Origin: Bacillus sp. DTU_2020_1000418_1_SI_GHA_SEK_038 | Lineage (GTDB): Bacteria > Bacillota > Bacilli > Bacillales > Cytobacillaceae | Assembly: GCF_032341175.1 (NCBI RefSeq) | Contig: NZ_CP135435.1 | Span: forward strand, 4,216,001 to 4,280,000 | Direction: 5' to 3' | DNA length: 64,000 nucleotides | Shown here: positions 30,116 through 39,319 of the stretch, in pieces | How positions within the stretch are numbered: position 1 is the stretch's first letter | How the letters are laid out: every line of letters starts with the position of its first letter | The notes under the pieces: model-generated | What the model saw: the letters and a program-made list of their open reading frames with translations, nothing else | The model's database searches: none | What the model was told of the DNA's origin: nothing | Translations under genes and position numbers: made by a program

Positions 30116-30988
30116 TTATTTCACCCAGCCCAAAATCATTTCCCGAATAAGCTTGCTTGCTGTGTTAGCTGTTTGCTCGGACGGGTCGTAGATAGGTGCA
30201 ACCTCTACAAGATCGCAGCCCACCACTTTTACATTAGAGCGGGCAATTTCATGAATGGAAGCTAAAAGCTCCTTCGAAGTAATGCCTCCTGCGTCCACAG
30301 TGCCAGTTCCCGGAGCATGTGCAGGGTCAAGCACATCAATATCGATTGTTACATATACCGGACGTCCCGCAAGCTTTGGCAGGATTGCTTTTAACGGCTC
30401 TAACACATCAAATTTCGAAATGTGCATGCCGACTTCTTTTGCCCATTGGAATTCTTCCTTCATACCGGAACGGATGCCAAAGGAAAATATATTTTGAGGC
30501 CCGATTAGATCACATGCTTTGCGGATTGGCGTTGAGTGGGATAATGGCTCCCCTTCGTAATTCTCACGCAGATCCGTATGTGCATCCATATGAATAATTG
30601 CTAAATCGGGATATTTTTTATACATTGCTTTAAAAACCGGCCATGAAACTAAATGCTCTCCACCCATGCCAATCGGGAATTTTCCCTCTGCTAAAAGCTG
30701 GTCAATAAATTCCTCAATTAAATCCAAGCTTTTTTGCGGATTTCCGAATGGAAGCGGAATATCACCGGCATCATAGTATTTCACTTCTTCTAATTCGCGC
30801 TCTAAATAAGGGCTATATTCCTCGAGCCCAATAGACACCTCACGAATGCGGGCAGGGCCAAAACGGGAACCCGGACGGTAACTGACGGTCCAGTCCATCG
30901 GCATTCCGTAAATGACCGCTTCACTTTCCTCGTAATTCGGATGGCTTTTTATAAAAACATTGCCAGAGTATGCTTCATCAAAACGCAC
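30116..30988 (-). CDS. speB: Agmatinase
   Basis: Mn-dependent ureohydrolase converting agmatine to putrescine and urea, the polyamine route used by Bacillus. 290 residues from the GTG at 30988 (reads MRFDEAYSGNVFIKSHP), matching the B. subtilis length; the ATG at 30997 lies against the GAGGG site. Metal ligands: GMGGEHLVSW, HMDAHTDLRE, TIDIDVLDPAHAPGTG. It is next to speE as in B. subtilis, but a 410-nt gap holding R1 and R5 repeats separates them. Confidence 0.95.
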   Translation of the reverse strand: MRFDEAYSGNVFIKSHPNYEESEAVIYGMPMDWTVSYRPGSRFGPARIREVSIGLEEYSPYLERELEEVKYYDAGDIPLPFGNPQKSLDLIEEFIDQLLAEGKFPIGMGGEHLVSWPVFKAMYKKYPDLAIIHMDAHTDLRENYEGEPLSHSTPIRKACDLIGPQNIFSFGIRSGMKEEFQWAKEVGMHISKFDVLEPLKAILPKLAGRPVYVTIDIDVLDPAHAPGTGTVDAGGITSKELLASIHEIARSNVKVVGCDLVEVAPIYDPSEQTANTASKLIREMILGWVK

Positions 30989-31095
30989 CACTGTCATCCC
31001 TCGTTCGTATTTAATTTGGGGTCACTAGCCCCTTGATCGTGCTAAAATCAGCGATATTTTTGAATGATCGCTGAATCCCATGTGCTTTTTTATCT

Positions 31096-31230
31096 AGACT
31101 TTTGTTAATGAATTTTGTTGGCGATCAAACCGCCTTATGCATACCTGCTCTCTACGTTATTCGTCCCGAATAAAACCCGTTCGCATGCATGCATAAGCCT
31201 GGTATCAACAAATAATCGCTAAAATACTTT
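31096..31230 (-). repeat. R1 structured repeat, copy 4 (upstream of speB)
   Basis: A full-length copy: AATGAATTTTGTTGGCGATC, stem CTTATGCAT / ATGCATAAG, loop GAACGGGTTTTATTCGGGA..CGAATAACGTAGAGAGCAGG on the minus strand, then the CAACAAATAATCGCT arm. Reads toward speB. Confidence 0.87.
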
Positions 31231-31239
31231 ATCTGAAAA

Positions 31240-31375
31240 ACAGTTTATCAGCTAAATTTACTCATTTATCAGCCAGATTACCTGTTTTGTCAGCCAATTT
31301 TTCAGTTTATCAGCCAATTTGACGGTTTTGTCAGCCAATTTTTCGATTTGTCAGCCAATCGGCATTTTGCTGCCA
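31240..31375. repeat. R5 array, locus 2 (20-21 bp period)
   Basis: TCAGC(C/T) begins at 31248, 31269, 31290, 31310, 31331 and 31351. The unit TTT(A/G)TCAGCCAATTTTTCAG is the reverse complement of the locus 1 unit. Confidence 0.87.
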
Positions 31376-31400
31376 ATTAACATACTTCTAAAATTAGAAT

Positions 31401-32228
31401 TTACTCCACTAAATCCTTCACAAATTTCGGCAATACAAAAGCAGCCTGATGAAGTTCTTTCGTATAATATTTTGTTTCGATTTCATGGAAACGCTCTTCA
31501 CTTACCTCTAGTGGATCATACTTTTTAGAACCGATAGTAAATGCCCATAATCCGCTTGGATACGTAGGGATGTTTGCCACATAAAGACGTGTAATCGGGA
31601 AAATTTCCTTAACGTCCTTTTGAACACTGCGAATTAAATCAGCTTTAAACCAAGGGTTGTCTGATTGCGCAACAAAAATTCCGTCTTCCTTTAAAGCTTT
31701 GGAAATCCCAGCATAGAATCCTTTTGTAAAAAGGTTCACGGCTGGACCAACAGGCTCAGTGGAGTCAACCATAATCACATCGTATTCATTTTCACTTTCA
31801 GCAATGTGCATGAAACCATCGCCAACCTGAACATCTACACGCGGATCATCTAGCTTGCCAGCGATTTCTGGAAGGTACTTTTTAGAATACTCAATGACCT
31901 TTCCGTCAATATCAACAAGCGTTGCTTTTTTCACGCTTGGGTGCTTAAGAACTTCGCGGATTACCCCGCCGTCCCCGCCGCCAACAACTAACACATTTTC
32001 AGGGTTTGGATGTGTAAACAACGGTACATGTGCAACCATTTCATGATAGACAAATTCGTCTTTCACAGAAGTCATCACCATGCCGTCTAGTAAAAGCATA
32101 TTGCCCCATTCTTCTGTTTCTACCATTTCAAGCATTTGAAAATCTGTCTGTTCTGTATGTAAAGTCTGCTTAACCTTCATTGTGATGCCAAAATTCTCTG
32201 TTTGCTTTTCAGTAAACCAAAGTCCCAT
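31401..32228 (-). CDS. speE: Spermidine synthase
   Basis: Transfers an aminopropyl group from decarboxylated SAM to putrescine. 275 residues; the SAM-fold motif [18 protein letters not shown], the active-site segment [10 protein letters not shown] and the [13 protein letters not shown] segment are intact. GGAAGGAATGG ribosome site. It acts directly after agmatinase (speB) in the pathway and lies 5' of it. Confidence 0.95.
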   Translation of the reverse strand: MGLWFTEKQTENFGITMKVKQTLHTEQTDFQMLEMVETEEWGNMLLLDGMVMTSVKDEFVYHEMVAHVPLFTHPNPENVLVVGGGDGGVIREVLKHPSVKKATLVDIDGKVIEYSKKYLPEIAGKLDDPRVDVQVGDGFMHIAESENEYDVIMVDSTEPVGPAVNLFTKGFYAGISKALKEDGIFVAQSDNPWFKADLIRSVQKDVKEIFPITRLYVANIPTYPSGLWAFTIGSKKYDPLEVSEERFHEIETKYYTKELHQAAFVLPKFVKDLVE

Positions 32229-32280
32229 TTATCTAACCATTCCTTCCGTAAAAATCGATTATTATTACATTTCTCTTTCC

Positions 32281-32442
32281 CGAGTTTGAGAACTGTCTAG
32301 CTCCAGTGCCCAGCGCCTATTGGACTTCCTTCCCCCTCCCTACGATAAGTCAACATCGAATCGCTCTCGCTCTTCGTGTTTCCTTTATCTCAGTCGCGGT
32401 CAGTCCAGTCCATACGGCGCTAAGCGGGGCACTTCCGCTTTT
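32281..32442 (-). repeat. R8 structured repeat, copy a
   Basis: Reverse-orientation member of the family whose plus-sense ends are AAAGCGGAAGCGCC and GAGCTAGACAGTTCTC-AACTCGA. Here it reads GAGTTTGAGAACTGTCTAGC at one end and CACTTCCGCTTTTC at the other. Related copies at 40071, 44271 and 53731. It lies between speE and pbpG. Confidence 0.75.
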
Positions 32443-32649
32443 CTTTTTATAGTCCCCAATCTAAATAATTACAAACATGAGAAAAAGTATAGATGAATCT
32501 AGCAAAAAAGCAAGAAAAAATTGAATTTTGCTTAAGAGAAATGTTTAAAACGAAAGGTTTGTTTCAATACTATTGAGAGATGGAATTTTTACCAAATTAG
32601 AAATATATAAAACCTAGTAAAAAATTTTGGAGAGGTGGTGGTTTTCACA

Positions 32650-34710
32650 ATGGAGATTATGACGAATCAACGTTTTAAAAAAGCTGGTAAGTATTTCCGC
32701 GCCATTTTTATTTTAAGTTTAATTGGTTTTGCCTTGGCTGCTATTATCATGGCTGGTATTTTGATTTATGCAAAGGTTCTTGGACCGCCTCCTCTAGCCG
32801 TTCCGCAGTCGACCTTATTCTATTCTGATGATGGAACCGTGATAGGGGAAAGTCATAATGGCCAAAAGCGGTATTGGGTAGAGCTCGATGACATTAGCCC
32901 ATACTTAGTGAATGCCACCGTATCGATTGAAGACCGGAAATTTTACTCCCATCATGGATTTGATTATAAGAGAATTGCAGGTGCCATCCTTGCCGATATT
33001 AAGGCAATGGCCAAGGTGCAAGGGGCTAGTACCATTAGCCAGCAGTACGCCCGAAATCTATTTCTTGAACACGAAAAAACATGGAAGCGTAAATTGAAGG
33101 AAGCCTTCTATACGATTCGGCTTGAAATGAATTATTCAAAGAAAGAGATTCTTGAAGGCTATTTAAATACTATTTATTATGGGCATGGCGCTTACGGAAC
33201 AGAAGCAGCAAGCCAGTTTTATTTTGGGAAGCCTGCTCGTGATTTAACCATTGGAGAGGCTTCGATTTTAGCTGGAATTCCAAAGGGGGCTGGCATTTAT
33301 TCCCCACTCGTATCACTCGAAAATGCGAAAAACCGGCAAAGGATTATTTTGAACACGATGGTCGAAAATGACTATATTGATAAAAAAGCGGCCGAAGCAG
33401 CAGTGCAAGAACCGTTGACCTTTGTAGGGAAGCATCTCCATACTAAAGCAAAAACAGCCCCTTACTTTCAGGATGCGGTTCGCCAAGCATTGAAAACAGA
33501 GCTGAAACTGGATGACCGGATCATTGAATTAGGGGGACTAAAGGTTTACACCACTTTGGATATGAAACAGCAGGAAGTCGCGGAACAGACAGTTGATCAA
33601 TTAATCTCAAAGGAATCTGAAATCCAGGTTGGAATGGTTTCGATGAATCCGAAAAACGGGCATGTCAAAGCGATGATCGGAGGAAGGGATTACGCGGAGA
33701 GTCCTTTTAACCGTGCCGTTCAGGCAATTCGCCAGCCCGGATCTACGATGAAGCCTGTGCTCTATTACGCTGCCTTGGAAAATGGATTTACTCCTTCCTC
33801 TTTAATGCGAAGTGAGCCAACCACTTTCCGATTCGATGACGCAAGACCTGACTATACACCGAAAAACTTTAACAGCCAGTATGCGGATGGCGATATCACC
33901 ATGGCTCAGGCACTAGCCCTTTCGGATAATATTTATGCTGTTAAAACCCATCTTTTTTTAGGAATTGATACACTCGTTAACACAGCTCAGAAATTTGGAC
34001 TCTCTACAAAAATGAACAGAGTCCCTTCCCTGGCGCTAGGCACATCTGGTGTTCGGGTGATCGAAATGGCAAATGCTTATAGTATATTTGCGAACGGCGG
34101 AAAAAAAGTGGCACCTGTCTTAATTACAAGGGTTGAGAACCATAAGGGAGAAATCATTTACGAACAGGAAAAAGAGGCCCTCCCAATATTGCGCCCCGAA
34201 TTAGCCTATGTGATGACCCAAATGATGACGGGTATTTTTGACCCGAAGCTGAACGGATACACTAGTGTCACGGGGCGATCCGTTATCAATGATATGACTC
34301 GGACCTACGCGGGGAAATCCGGCTCAACGGATACCGACAGCTGGATGATCGGCTATTCCCCGCAGCTTGTTTCCGCCGTTTGGACTGGCTTTGACAAGGG
34401 AAAAACGATTCATAAAACCGCAGATAAATCATATGCAAAAAACATCTGGATTCGCTTTATGGAGGAGGCACATCAGGGCTTGCCGGTCAAAGGCTTTAAA
34501 CCGGTAAAAGGAACAGTCGGCGTCTATGTAAATCCAGAAAACGGCAAATTAGCCACCGATGAATGCCCTGTTAAGCGTCTAACGTATTTCGCCAAAGGCA
34601 CAGAGCCAACCGAATATTGTACAGCTCACTTGTTATATCAAGAGGAGAAACCAGATGGAAATGAGCAGCCAGCGAAGAAGCCTTGGTATAAGCGGTTGTT
34701 TAATTGGTAA
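32650..34710 (+). CDS. pbpG: Class A penicillin-binding protein (PbpG/YwhE type)
   Basis: Bifunctional peptidoglycan glycosyltransferase/transpeptidase. About 686 residues; a cytoplasmic start, one membrane helix (about 18-45), a GT51 domain with VSIEDRKFYSHHGFD and QGASTISQQYARN, then a transpeptidase domain with the nucleophile in RQPGSTMKP (SxxK), SDN in ALSDNIYAVK and the KSG/T box in AGKSGSTDTD. ATG at 32650 after AGAGGTGG; 32659 is an alternative. B. subtilis has ywhE next to speE-speB, where PbpG functions in spore germ-wall synthesis. Confidence 0.93.
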   Translation: MEIMTNQRFKKAGKYFRAIFILSLIGFALAAIIMAGILIYAKVLGPPPLAVPQSTLFYSDDGTVIGESHNGQKRYWVELDDISPYLVNATVSIEDRKFYSHHGFDYKRIAGAILADIKAMAKVQGASTISQQYARNLFLEHEKTWKRKLKEAFYTIRLEMNYSKKEILEGYLNTIYYGHGAYGTEAASQFYFGKPARDLTIGEASILAGIPKGAGIYSPLVSLENAKNRQRIILNTMVENDYIDKKAAEAAVQEPLTFVGKHLHTKAKTAPYFQDAVRQALKTELKLDDRIIELGGLKVYTTLDMKQQEVAEQTVDQLISKESEIQVGMVSMNPKNGHVKAMIGGRDYAESPFNRAVQAIRQPGSTMKPVLYYAALENGFTPSSLMRSEPTTFRFDDARPDYTPKNFNSQYADGDITMAQALALSDNIYAVKTHLFLGIDTLVNTAQKFGLSTKMNRVPSLALGTSGVRVIEMANAYSIFANGGKKVAPVLITRVENHKGEIIYEQEKEALPILRPELAYVMTQMMTGIFDPKLNGYTSVTGRSVINDMTRTYAGKSGSTDTDSWMIGYSPQLVSAVWTGFDKGKTIHKTADKSYAKNIWIRFMEEAHQGLPVKGFKPVKGTVGVYVNPENGKLATDECPVKRLTYFAKGTEPTEYCTAHLLYQEEKPDGNEQPAKKPWYKRLFNW

Positions 34711-34741
34711 AATAGAACCAGTATTGTATGGGACTTAAGCT

Positions 34742-34832
34742 TTTGGACAGTTTTCAGGGATTTTACTAAAACCTGTCCGAATCAGCTCGGTTTTTGACAG
34801 CTTTCTGGGTTTTCTACTAAATCTGTCCAAAT
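34742..34832. repeat. R7 repeat pair, locus 2
   Basis: GACAG-TTTC-GGG-TTT-ACTAAA-CCTGTCC units begin near 34746 and 34796 (about 50-51 bp period), related to 17762-17857. Confidence 0.7.
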
Positions 34833-34852
34833 AAACTCGCTTTGACAAAGTG

Positions 34853-34884
34853 AAAAACCTCGTGCCAAAAGGCCCGAGGTTTTT
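34853..34884. terminator. Terminator after pbpG
   Basis: AAAAACCTCG (34853-34862) / CGAGGTTTTT (34875-34884). Symmetric A/T flanks allow action on both strands; ywhD ends just to the right. Confidence 0.8.
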
Positions 34885-35013
34885 CGTGTCCTAGTTCTAT
34901 ACAGTGCATTCACACTGTTAAATAGTGTACTATTTTTTATTGGATTTGGGCAAGTAGTTAGAAATTTAAGTCAGTAATCTGTCACAATTTCGTCATAAAT
35001 TAAAAAGATTATT

Positions 35014-35526
35014 TTAATTTTCTTGCAAACCATCCTTCAGTTGTTGTAGAGAGCGTTCCCACATGCCTACATCGTGATTTTTCAGAAAATCGCTTAGAAC
35101 TTTCTTCGATTTGGCATCCATATGATCAACCATAATATGGCGTTTAATCGACTTATCCATGCGGTTCACATGTTCCGGCAAAGATTTATAACCCCTGCGA
35201 ATTTCTCGATCTACCGTCATTTCACAAGCCGTCACACCTGCATAATAAGGACCGTCCTCTTTGCGGTCAATCGTTACCCATATCAGCCAATACGGCTTTC
35301 CATTTGGCACATCTTTCTTATTGGGCAGGAATTTAATACCCTTTTCTACTGGACTGCGGGCATGCAACGCACCCACTTCAATCGATGCCTCCCCCGCCTC
35401 CACGTCAATGATGACAGGCGAAACATTATCCAAACTTAACGCCCCCGAGCCAAAGCCTCCATGTCCGTCAGTCGGATCACTCTTAATAATATTGAATGCA
35501 ATATTTTTCTTCTTTTTTTCTTCCAA
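35014..35526 (-). CDS. ywhD: YwhD family protein
   Basis: Conserved Bacillales protein of unknown function, 170 residues, no membrane segment. Recognisable by NIIKSDPTDGHGGFGSGALSL, an APTSIDAS-region equivalent (VSPVIIDVEAGEASIEVGALHARSP split by Pro) and VDHMDAKSKKVLSDFL. It ends in a helical, charged tail. The ywhC-ywhD pair is conserved as in B. subtilis. I assign no function. Confidence 0.85.
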   Translation of the reverse strand: MEEKKKKNIAFNIIKSDPTDGHGGFGSGALSLDNVSPVIIDVEAGEASIEVGALHARSPVEKGIKFLPNKKDVPNGKPYWLIWVTIDRKEDGPYYAGVTACEMTVDREIRRGYKSLPEHVNRMDKSIKRHIMVDHMDAKSKKVLSDFLKNHDVGMWERSLQQLKDGLQEN

Positions 35527-35558
35527 CTTGAAGTTCCTCCTTTTTTCAAAAAAGCTTT

Positions 35559-36215
35559 TTATAAAAATATCCCGCCAAAGAAGTTAGCTAACCCATCTGC
35601 AACGACTGGTAAAACGTAACGAAAAATTGGCTGAATCGTATATTGGTCGAGCGGCGTAATGACTAGTATTAAGAAAATCACCGACCCGTATGCCTCATAC
35701 TGAGTTAAACGCGGTCGAATCGATTTTGGCATTAAATCCTCCACAATGCGATATCCGTCCAAAGGCGGGAGCGGGATTAAGTTAAAAATAAACAAAACTA
35801 AATTGAGATGGATAAAAATATTTAAAAAATCAGGGACAAAAGATGGTAATCCAGCCGCGAGACCCATTCCGACCATAGCATACCAAATGAGAAACCCTAG
35901 GCTCGCCATGATTAAATTGCTGATAGGACCGGCAATGGATACCGAAATTCCTGCTAAACGCGGATTTTTAAAGAAGAATCTGTTAACCGGAACAGGTCTT
36001 GCCCAGCCAAAGCCTGCAATAAAAATCAGAATGGTTCCAATTGGATCTAAATGCTGAATCGGATTTAACGTCAGCCTTCCTTGATTTTTCGCTGTTGGGT
36101 CGCCGAATTTATAGGCGACAAACGCATGAGCAAATTCATGAACGGTAAAAGCAATCATTAATGTAATCGCCACATAAGGAATTTCCTTTAAATTAAAGGC
36201 TAAAAATTGTTCCAA
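35559..36215 (-). CDS. ywhC: Site-2-protease-type membrane metalloprotease (M50, YwhC)
   Basis: 218 residues with several membrane helices. The zinc motif HEFAH is in FTVHEFAHAFVAYKFGD and the second ligand region is NLIPLPPLDGYRI, the short-form rhomboid-unrelated M50B family seen in YwhC/YydH-like proteins. The TTG at 36215 has the best spacing from AAAGGGG; TTG 36221 is nearer. Probably cleaves a membrane-bound substrate, which is unknown. It has no PDZ domain. Confidence 0.88.
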   Translation of the reverse strand: MEQFLAFNLKEIPYVAITLMIAFTVHEFAHAFVAYKFGDPTAKNQGRLTLNPIQHLDPIGTILIFIAGFGWARPVPVNRFFFKNPRLAGISVSIAGPISNLIMASLGFLIWYAMVGMGLAAGLPSFVPDFLNIFIHLNLVLFIFNLIPLPPLDGYRIVEDLMPKSIRPRLTQYEAYGSVIFLILVITPLDQYTIQPIFRYVLPVVADGLANFFGGIFL

Positions 36216-36389
36216 GGCCAAAACCCCTTTAATTACAACTTAAAAAAAATTATACACGATATCGAGGATAAAAGGAAAAAGAACAAACCACTTGCACATT
36301 TTTCTGAAATATGGAAAACTACAAGCATTAAGGAATCCGCCTGTAAAATCAAAGCGGAATGCCCCAGCTCACAAAAAGGAGAGATCCCC

Positions 36390-36575
36390 ATGCCATATGT
36401 AACAGTTAAAATGCTAGAAGGCCGCACAGAGGAACAAAAGAAATCACTCGTTGAGAAAGTAACAGACGCAGTAAGCGAGACAACAGGAGCACCGAAGGAT
36501 AAGGTCGTTGTGTTTATCGAGGAAATGTCTAAAAATCATTACGCTGTTGCTGGCAAGCGACTAAGCGATCAATAA
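36390..36575 (+). CDS. ywhB: 4-oxalocrotonate tautomerase family protein
   Basis: 61-residue tautomerase. Starts MPYVTVKMLEGRTEEQKKSLV; the catalytic Pro1 follows the initiator Met, and Arg and the EMSKNHYAVAGK segment fit the family. AAAAGGAGAG ribosome site. An open upstream extension to 36207 is unused. It is divergent from ywhC, as in B. subtilis. Natural substrate uncertain. Confidence 0.92.
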   Translation: MPYVTVKMLEGRTEEQKKSLVEKVTDAVSETTGAPKDKVVVFIEEMSKNHYAVAGKRLSDQ

Positions 36576-36604
36576 TTTATGCAGGGGTGCGGTCATGTAC
36601 CCCA

Positions 36605-36639
36605 AAAGCCGGGCTTACTCAATGCCCGGCTTTCTTTTT
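36605..36639 (+). terminator. Terminator after ywhB
   Basis: AAAGCCGGGC (36605-36614) / GCCCGGCTTT (36624-36633) followed by CTTTTT on the plus strand. It overlaps the 3' end of ywgA. Confidence 0.85.
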
Positions 36640-37128
36640 CAAGCTTTCAATATATTGATAAGCAGCCTCCACTTCTTCCTCCGTATAGCGCTGCTTGCTT
36701 TTTAACGTAAAAACCTTCTCCTTCACTTCTTCTTTCGGCAGGTTTTCAAAAAATAGTACGGTTGAAACAAGCTCAAGGAATCTTGCATTTTGACTATTCA
36801 TATCAGTCAAGCAATCTTGAAGATTAGGCATTGAAACCCCTTCATTCAGGCTTAGGAACTCCTTGCCATTGTCCGTTAACGTGTACCGGTACTGATAATA
36901 GCCGCCCTTCTTCTCCTTTAATTCATTAAGGAAGCCCATATTGCAAAGCTCCTCCACTCTCAAAGTCAGCTCCTCTGAATAAGGTCCATAAAAATGAAAT
37001 TGAAATCTTTCCTGGAAAGGGAATTCTAGTTTTTTTGCGATATAGACCATTTTCTGAAGCCTTTTCCGTCCAATAATTTCTTCAGAGGCAGCAATGGCAT
37101 GAATGATTTTAGCATGATCTTTCAACAA
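36619..37128 (-). CDS. ywgA: YwgA family protein
   Basis: 169-residue conserved protein of unknown function. N-terminal segment EEIIGRKRLQKMVYIAKKLEFPFQERFQFHFYGPYSEEL resembles a winged-helix-like fold found in regulators and antitoxin-like proteins; the C-terminal part is helical. TTG start (37128, with a second TTG at 37125) behind AGGAG. The ywgA-ywfO pair overlaps closely, suggesting one transcript. Confidence 0.83.
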   Translation of the reverse strand: MLKDHAKIIHAIAASEEIIGRKRLQKMVYIAKKLEFPFQERFQFHFYGPYSEELTLRVEELCNMGFLNELKEKKGGYYQYRYTLTDNGKEFLSLNEGVSMPNLQDCLTDMNSQNARFLELVSTVLFFENLPKEEVKEKVFTLKSKQRYTEEEVEAAYQYIESLKKKAGH

Positions 37129-37150
37129 GATACGTCAACTCCTACTCCAC

Positions 37151-38464
37151 TTAATACCGTGACACGTCTATTTCAAGCAGCTTGCAAATGTCCTTTTTTA
37201 AGGCTGATTCCGTTGAAAAGTCTTTTAGAAAATCTGCTGGATAATATAATTTATGGTCGGTCCTTCTTTTTCCAGAGATCGCATCGACAATTTCAGACTC
37301 CCGGGAAAGCTCCCGAATCTCCCCATTTTTCATTAGCAAAGAAATCGGCAGCCGTTCTTCCTCTTCCCCCGGCCGGTAAAAATCATACGGGAGATCGGAT
37401 GAGGAATCGACAACCAGATAATATTCAGGATCAATTCCTGCCTTCTGAAATAGATTGGACAGCTCCGCAAGCTTTTTATATTCCTTTGCTGGATCAAATT
37501 CAGCATATTTAAATAGATTTCGATTCATAAAGCGGCGGCAAAGGTCCCGTATAATAGGATCGTCTTCCTCCTGCCACATTTGAAAATAATAAAGAATGAT
37601 TGCTTCATCAAGTTTAATATAATCTTCAAGTGTAATTTTCCCATCGAACATCGAAAAGAAATGATAAGGATGTGATTTAAAAGAATAGCCCTGCTTATGT
37701 AAGTCTTTGGCACGGTGCAAAATTTTCGTCAAAATCACTTCGGCACTTCTCGTCACAGGGTGGAAGTATACTTGCCAATACATTTGGTACCGGCTCATAA
37801 TATAGTCCTCAACAGCGTGCATGCCGCTATGTTTAAAGACAACCTGGTCTTCCCCCGGCTGCATGACGCGCAAAATCCGCTCCATATCAAAATGGCCATA
37901 GCTGACCCCTGTATAGTAGGCATCTCTTTGCAAATAATCCATACGGTCGGCGTCAATCTGGCTGGAAATCAGGCTTACAACTAGTTTGTTTTTTGAGGTT
38001 TTCGCGATGACTTCTGCTACCTTCATAGGAAAATCAGCACTTATGGTAGATAGAACGTGGTTGACTTCCGTTTTTCCGAGAATGATAGCTCTTGTATAGT
38101 GCTCATGGTCGAGGTCAAAGACTTTTTCAAACGAATGGGAAAATGGGCCATGTCCTAAATCGTGGAGTAAGGCTGCGCATAGGGAGAGGAGGCGGTCATC
38201 TTCATTCCATTCCGGCCTGCCCTGAAAAAGATCATCTGCAATTCGACGAATAATTTCGTAAACCCCTAGGGAATGATTAAAACGGCTATGCTCGGCCCCA
38301 TGAAATGTTAAATAAGTAGTCCCGAGCTGCTTAATTCGTCTAAGGCGCTGAAACTCCTTCGTCCCAATTAAATCCCAGATTACCCGATCCCTCACGTGAA
38401 TATAGCGATGGACAGGGTCTTTAAATACCTTTTCTTCACGTAATTTCTCCACCGGATATGCCAT
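37151..38464 (-). CDS. ywfO: HD-domain phosphohydrolase YwfO
   Basis: 437 residues. HD metal motif: RFNHSLGVYEIIRRIADD, ALLHDLGHGPFSHSFEKVFD and, further on, SSQIDADRMDYLQRDAYYTG, as in dNTP triphosphohydrolase-like HD proteins (SAMHD1-related). A nucleotide phosphohydrolase activity is likely; substrate not defined by sequence. GGAGG stands before two adjacent ATGs (38467, 38464); the second has better spacing. Downstream gene ywgA is probably co-transcribed. Confidence 0.88.
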   Translation of the reverse strand: MAYPVEKLREEKVFKDPVHRYIHVRDRVIWDLIGTKEFQRLRRIKQLGTTYLTFHGAEHSRFNHSLGVYEIIRRIADDLFQGRPEWNEDDRLLSLCAALLHDLGHGPFSHSFEKVFDLDHEHYTRAIILGKTEVNHVLSTISADFPMKVAEVIAKTSKNKLVVSLISSQIDADRMDYLQRDAYYTGVSYGHFDMERILRVMQPGEDQVVFKHSGMHAVEDYIMSRYQMYWQVYFHPVTRSAEVILTKILHRAKDLHKQGYSFKSHPYHFFSMFDGKITLEDYIKLDEAIILYYFQMWQEEDDPIIRDLCRRFMNRNLFKYAEFDPAKEYKKLAELSNLFQKAGIDPEYYLVVDSSSDLPYDFYRPGEEEERLPISLLMKNGEIRELSRESEIVDAISGKRRTDHKLYYPADFLKDFSTESALKKDICKLLEIDVSRY

Positions 38465-38661
38465 CATTTACCTCCGATTTTCTAATGTGTCTCTATTATA
38501 GCCCGTTTCCTTCCGCAATTCACTACAGAAAATCTGCTAATTCTGCAGAATTCAACGAAAGCCTTGATGTGGACGGGTTTGAAAAGTTTTCGCTTGAAAT
38601 GTCCGCTTCCACTCCTCTTTCGGACACTTCGCACCTTTCTTGTCAAATAACCGAAAAAAAC

Positions 38662-38697
38662 AAAAATCACCTCAAGGCGATCTGTAAGGTGATTTTA
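38662..38697 (-). terminator. Terminator after the DUF1450 gene
   Basis: AAAATCACCT (38663-38672) / AGGTGATTTT (38687-38696); on the minus strand followed by TTGTTTTTTT. Confidence 0.8.
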
Positions 38698-38919
38698 TTT
38701 CTTTAGCTTTTTATTAACTTTTTCCATTAATTCCTCTTCTGTTAATCCAGCGAGCGGACGATTATTAACGAAGGCAAATGTTTTCTTACGGCCTGGTCCA
38801 CAATAAGATTGGCAGCCTATTTCGATCTTCGCTTCTGGATCTATTTCCTTCAAACGGGGAATTAAGGTTTTTAAATTAACACCCTGACAATCGTCGCAAA
38901 CACGAAATTCGTTTGCCAT
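38695..38919 (-). CDS. DUF1450 family cysteine-rich protein
   Basis: 74 residues. Cys pattern: VCDDCQG near the N-terminus and [18 protein letters not shown] in the middle, resembling YuzB-like DUF1450 proteins, which look like small thioredoxin-fold ferredoxin-type proteins. Function unknown. Ribosome site AAAGGGTTG. It stands alone with its own terminator between ywfO and rsfA. Confidence 0.8.
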   Translation of the reverse strand: MANEFRVCDDCQGVNLKTLIPRLKEIDPEAKIEIGCQSYCGPGRKKTFAFVNNRPLAGLTEEELMEKVNKKLKK

Positions 38920-39319
38920 ATCTATTACAACCCTTTCTATGGTCTATCTTAAAAAATATTTATACAAAATGGGGCAAACGCCGCCTTAACTTTAAGATAA
39001 AATGAAATATTAAACAGCAGCGGTCCTGCAGTTTGTTAAACGCTATTTGATAAGTAAGTTAACAGTCTAATTAAGGCGCTTCCGCTTTTCGATTCTCTTG
39101 CTGTATTTTACAGCTTCTTTCCTTCTAATGCAAGCTGTCGCCTATATCAAGCACTGAAAAAAGGCAAATAAACATATGAATCTAAAGTGTTTACAATACC
39201 TATCTATTGAAAAAATAAAAAAATCTACTATCCTTTTAATTCACTTTGTATATTTTTCTTCTGAAATGTCCATCCTTATATTAAGAATAAAAAATGTAAA
39301 TGAATTGGGAGTTGAAGAA
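38920..39319. other. Gene-free stretch between the DUF1450 gene and rsfA
   Basis: About 400 nt between divergent genes. It holds a partial R8-like end (GGCGCTTCCGCTTTTCGATTC at 39077, split) but no full repeat. RsfA promoters should be here; I found no confident sigma-F or sigma-G match. An open frame from 39176 runs into rsfA without a ribosome site. Confidence 0.4.

Noticed and set aside
39176..39319. N-terminal extension of RsfA by 48 residues
   Set aside because: No ribosome site upstream; the GGGAG before ATG 39320 and the family N-terminus MKVRQDAW decide the start.
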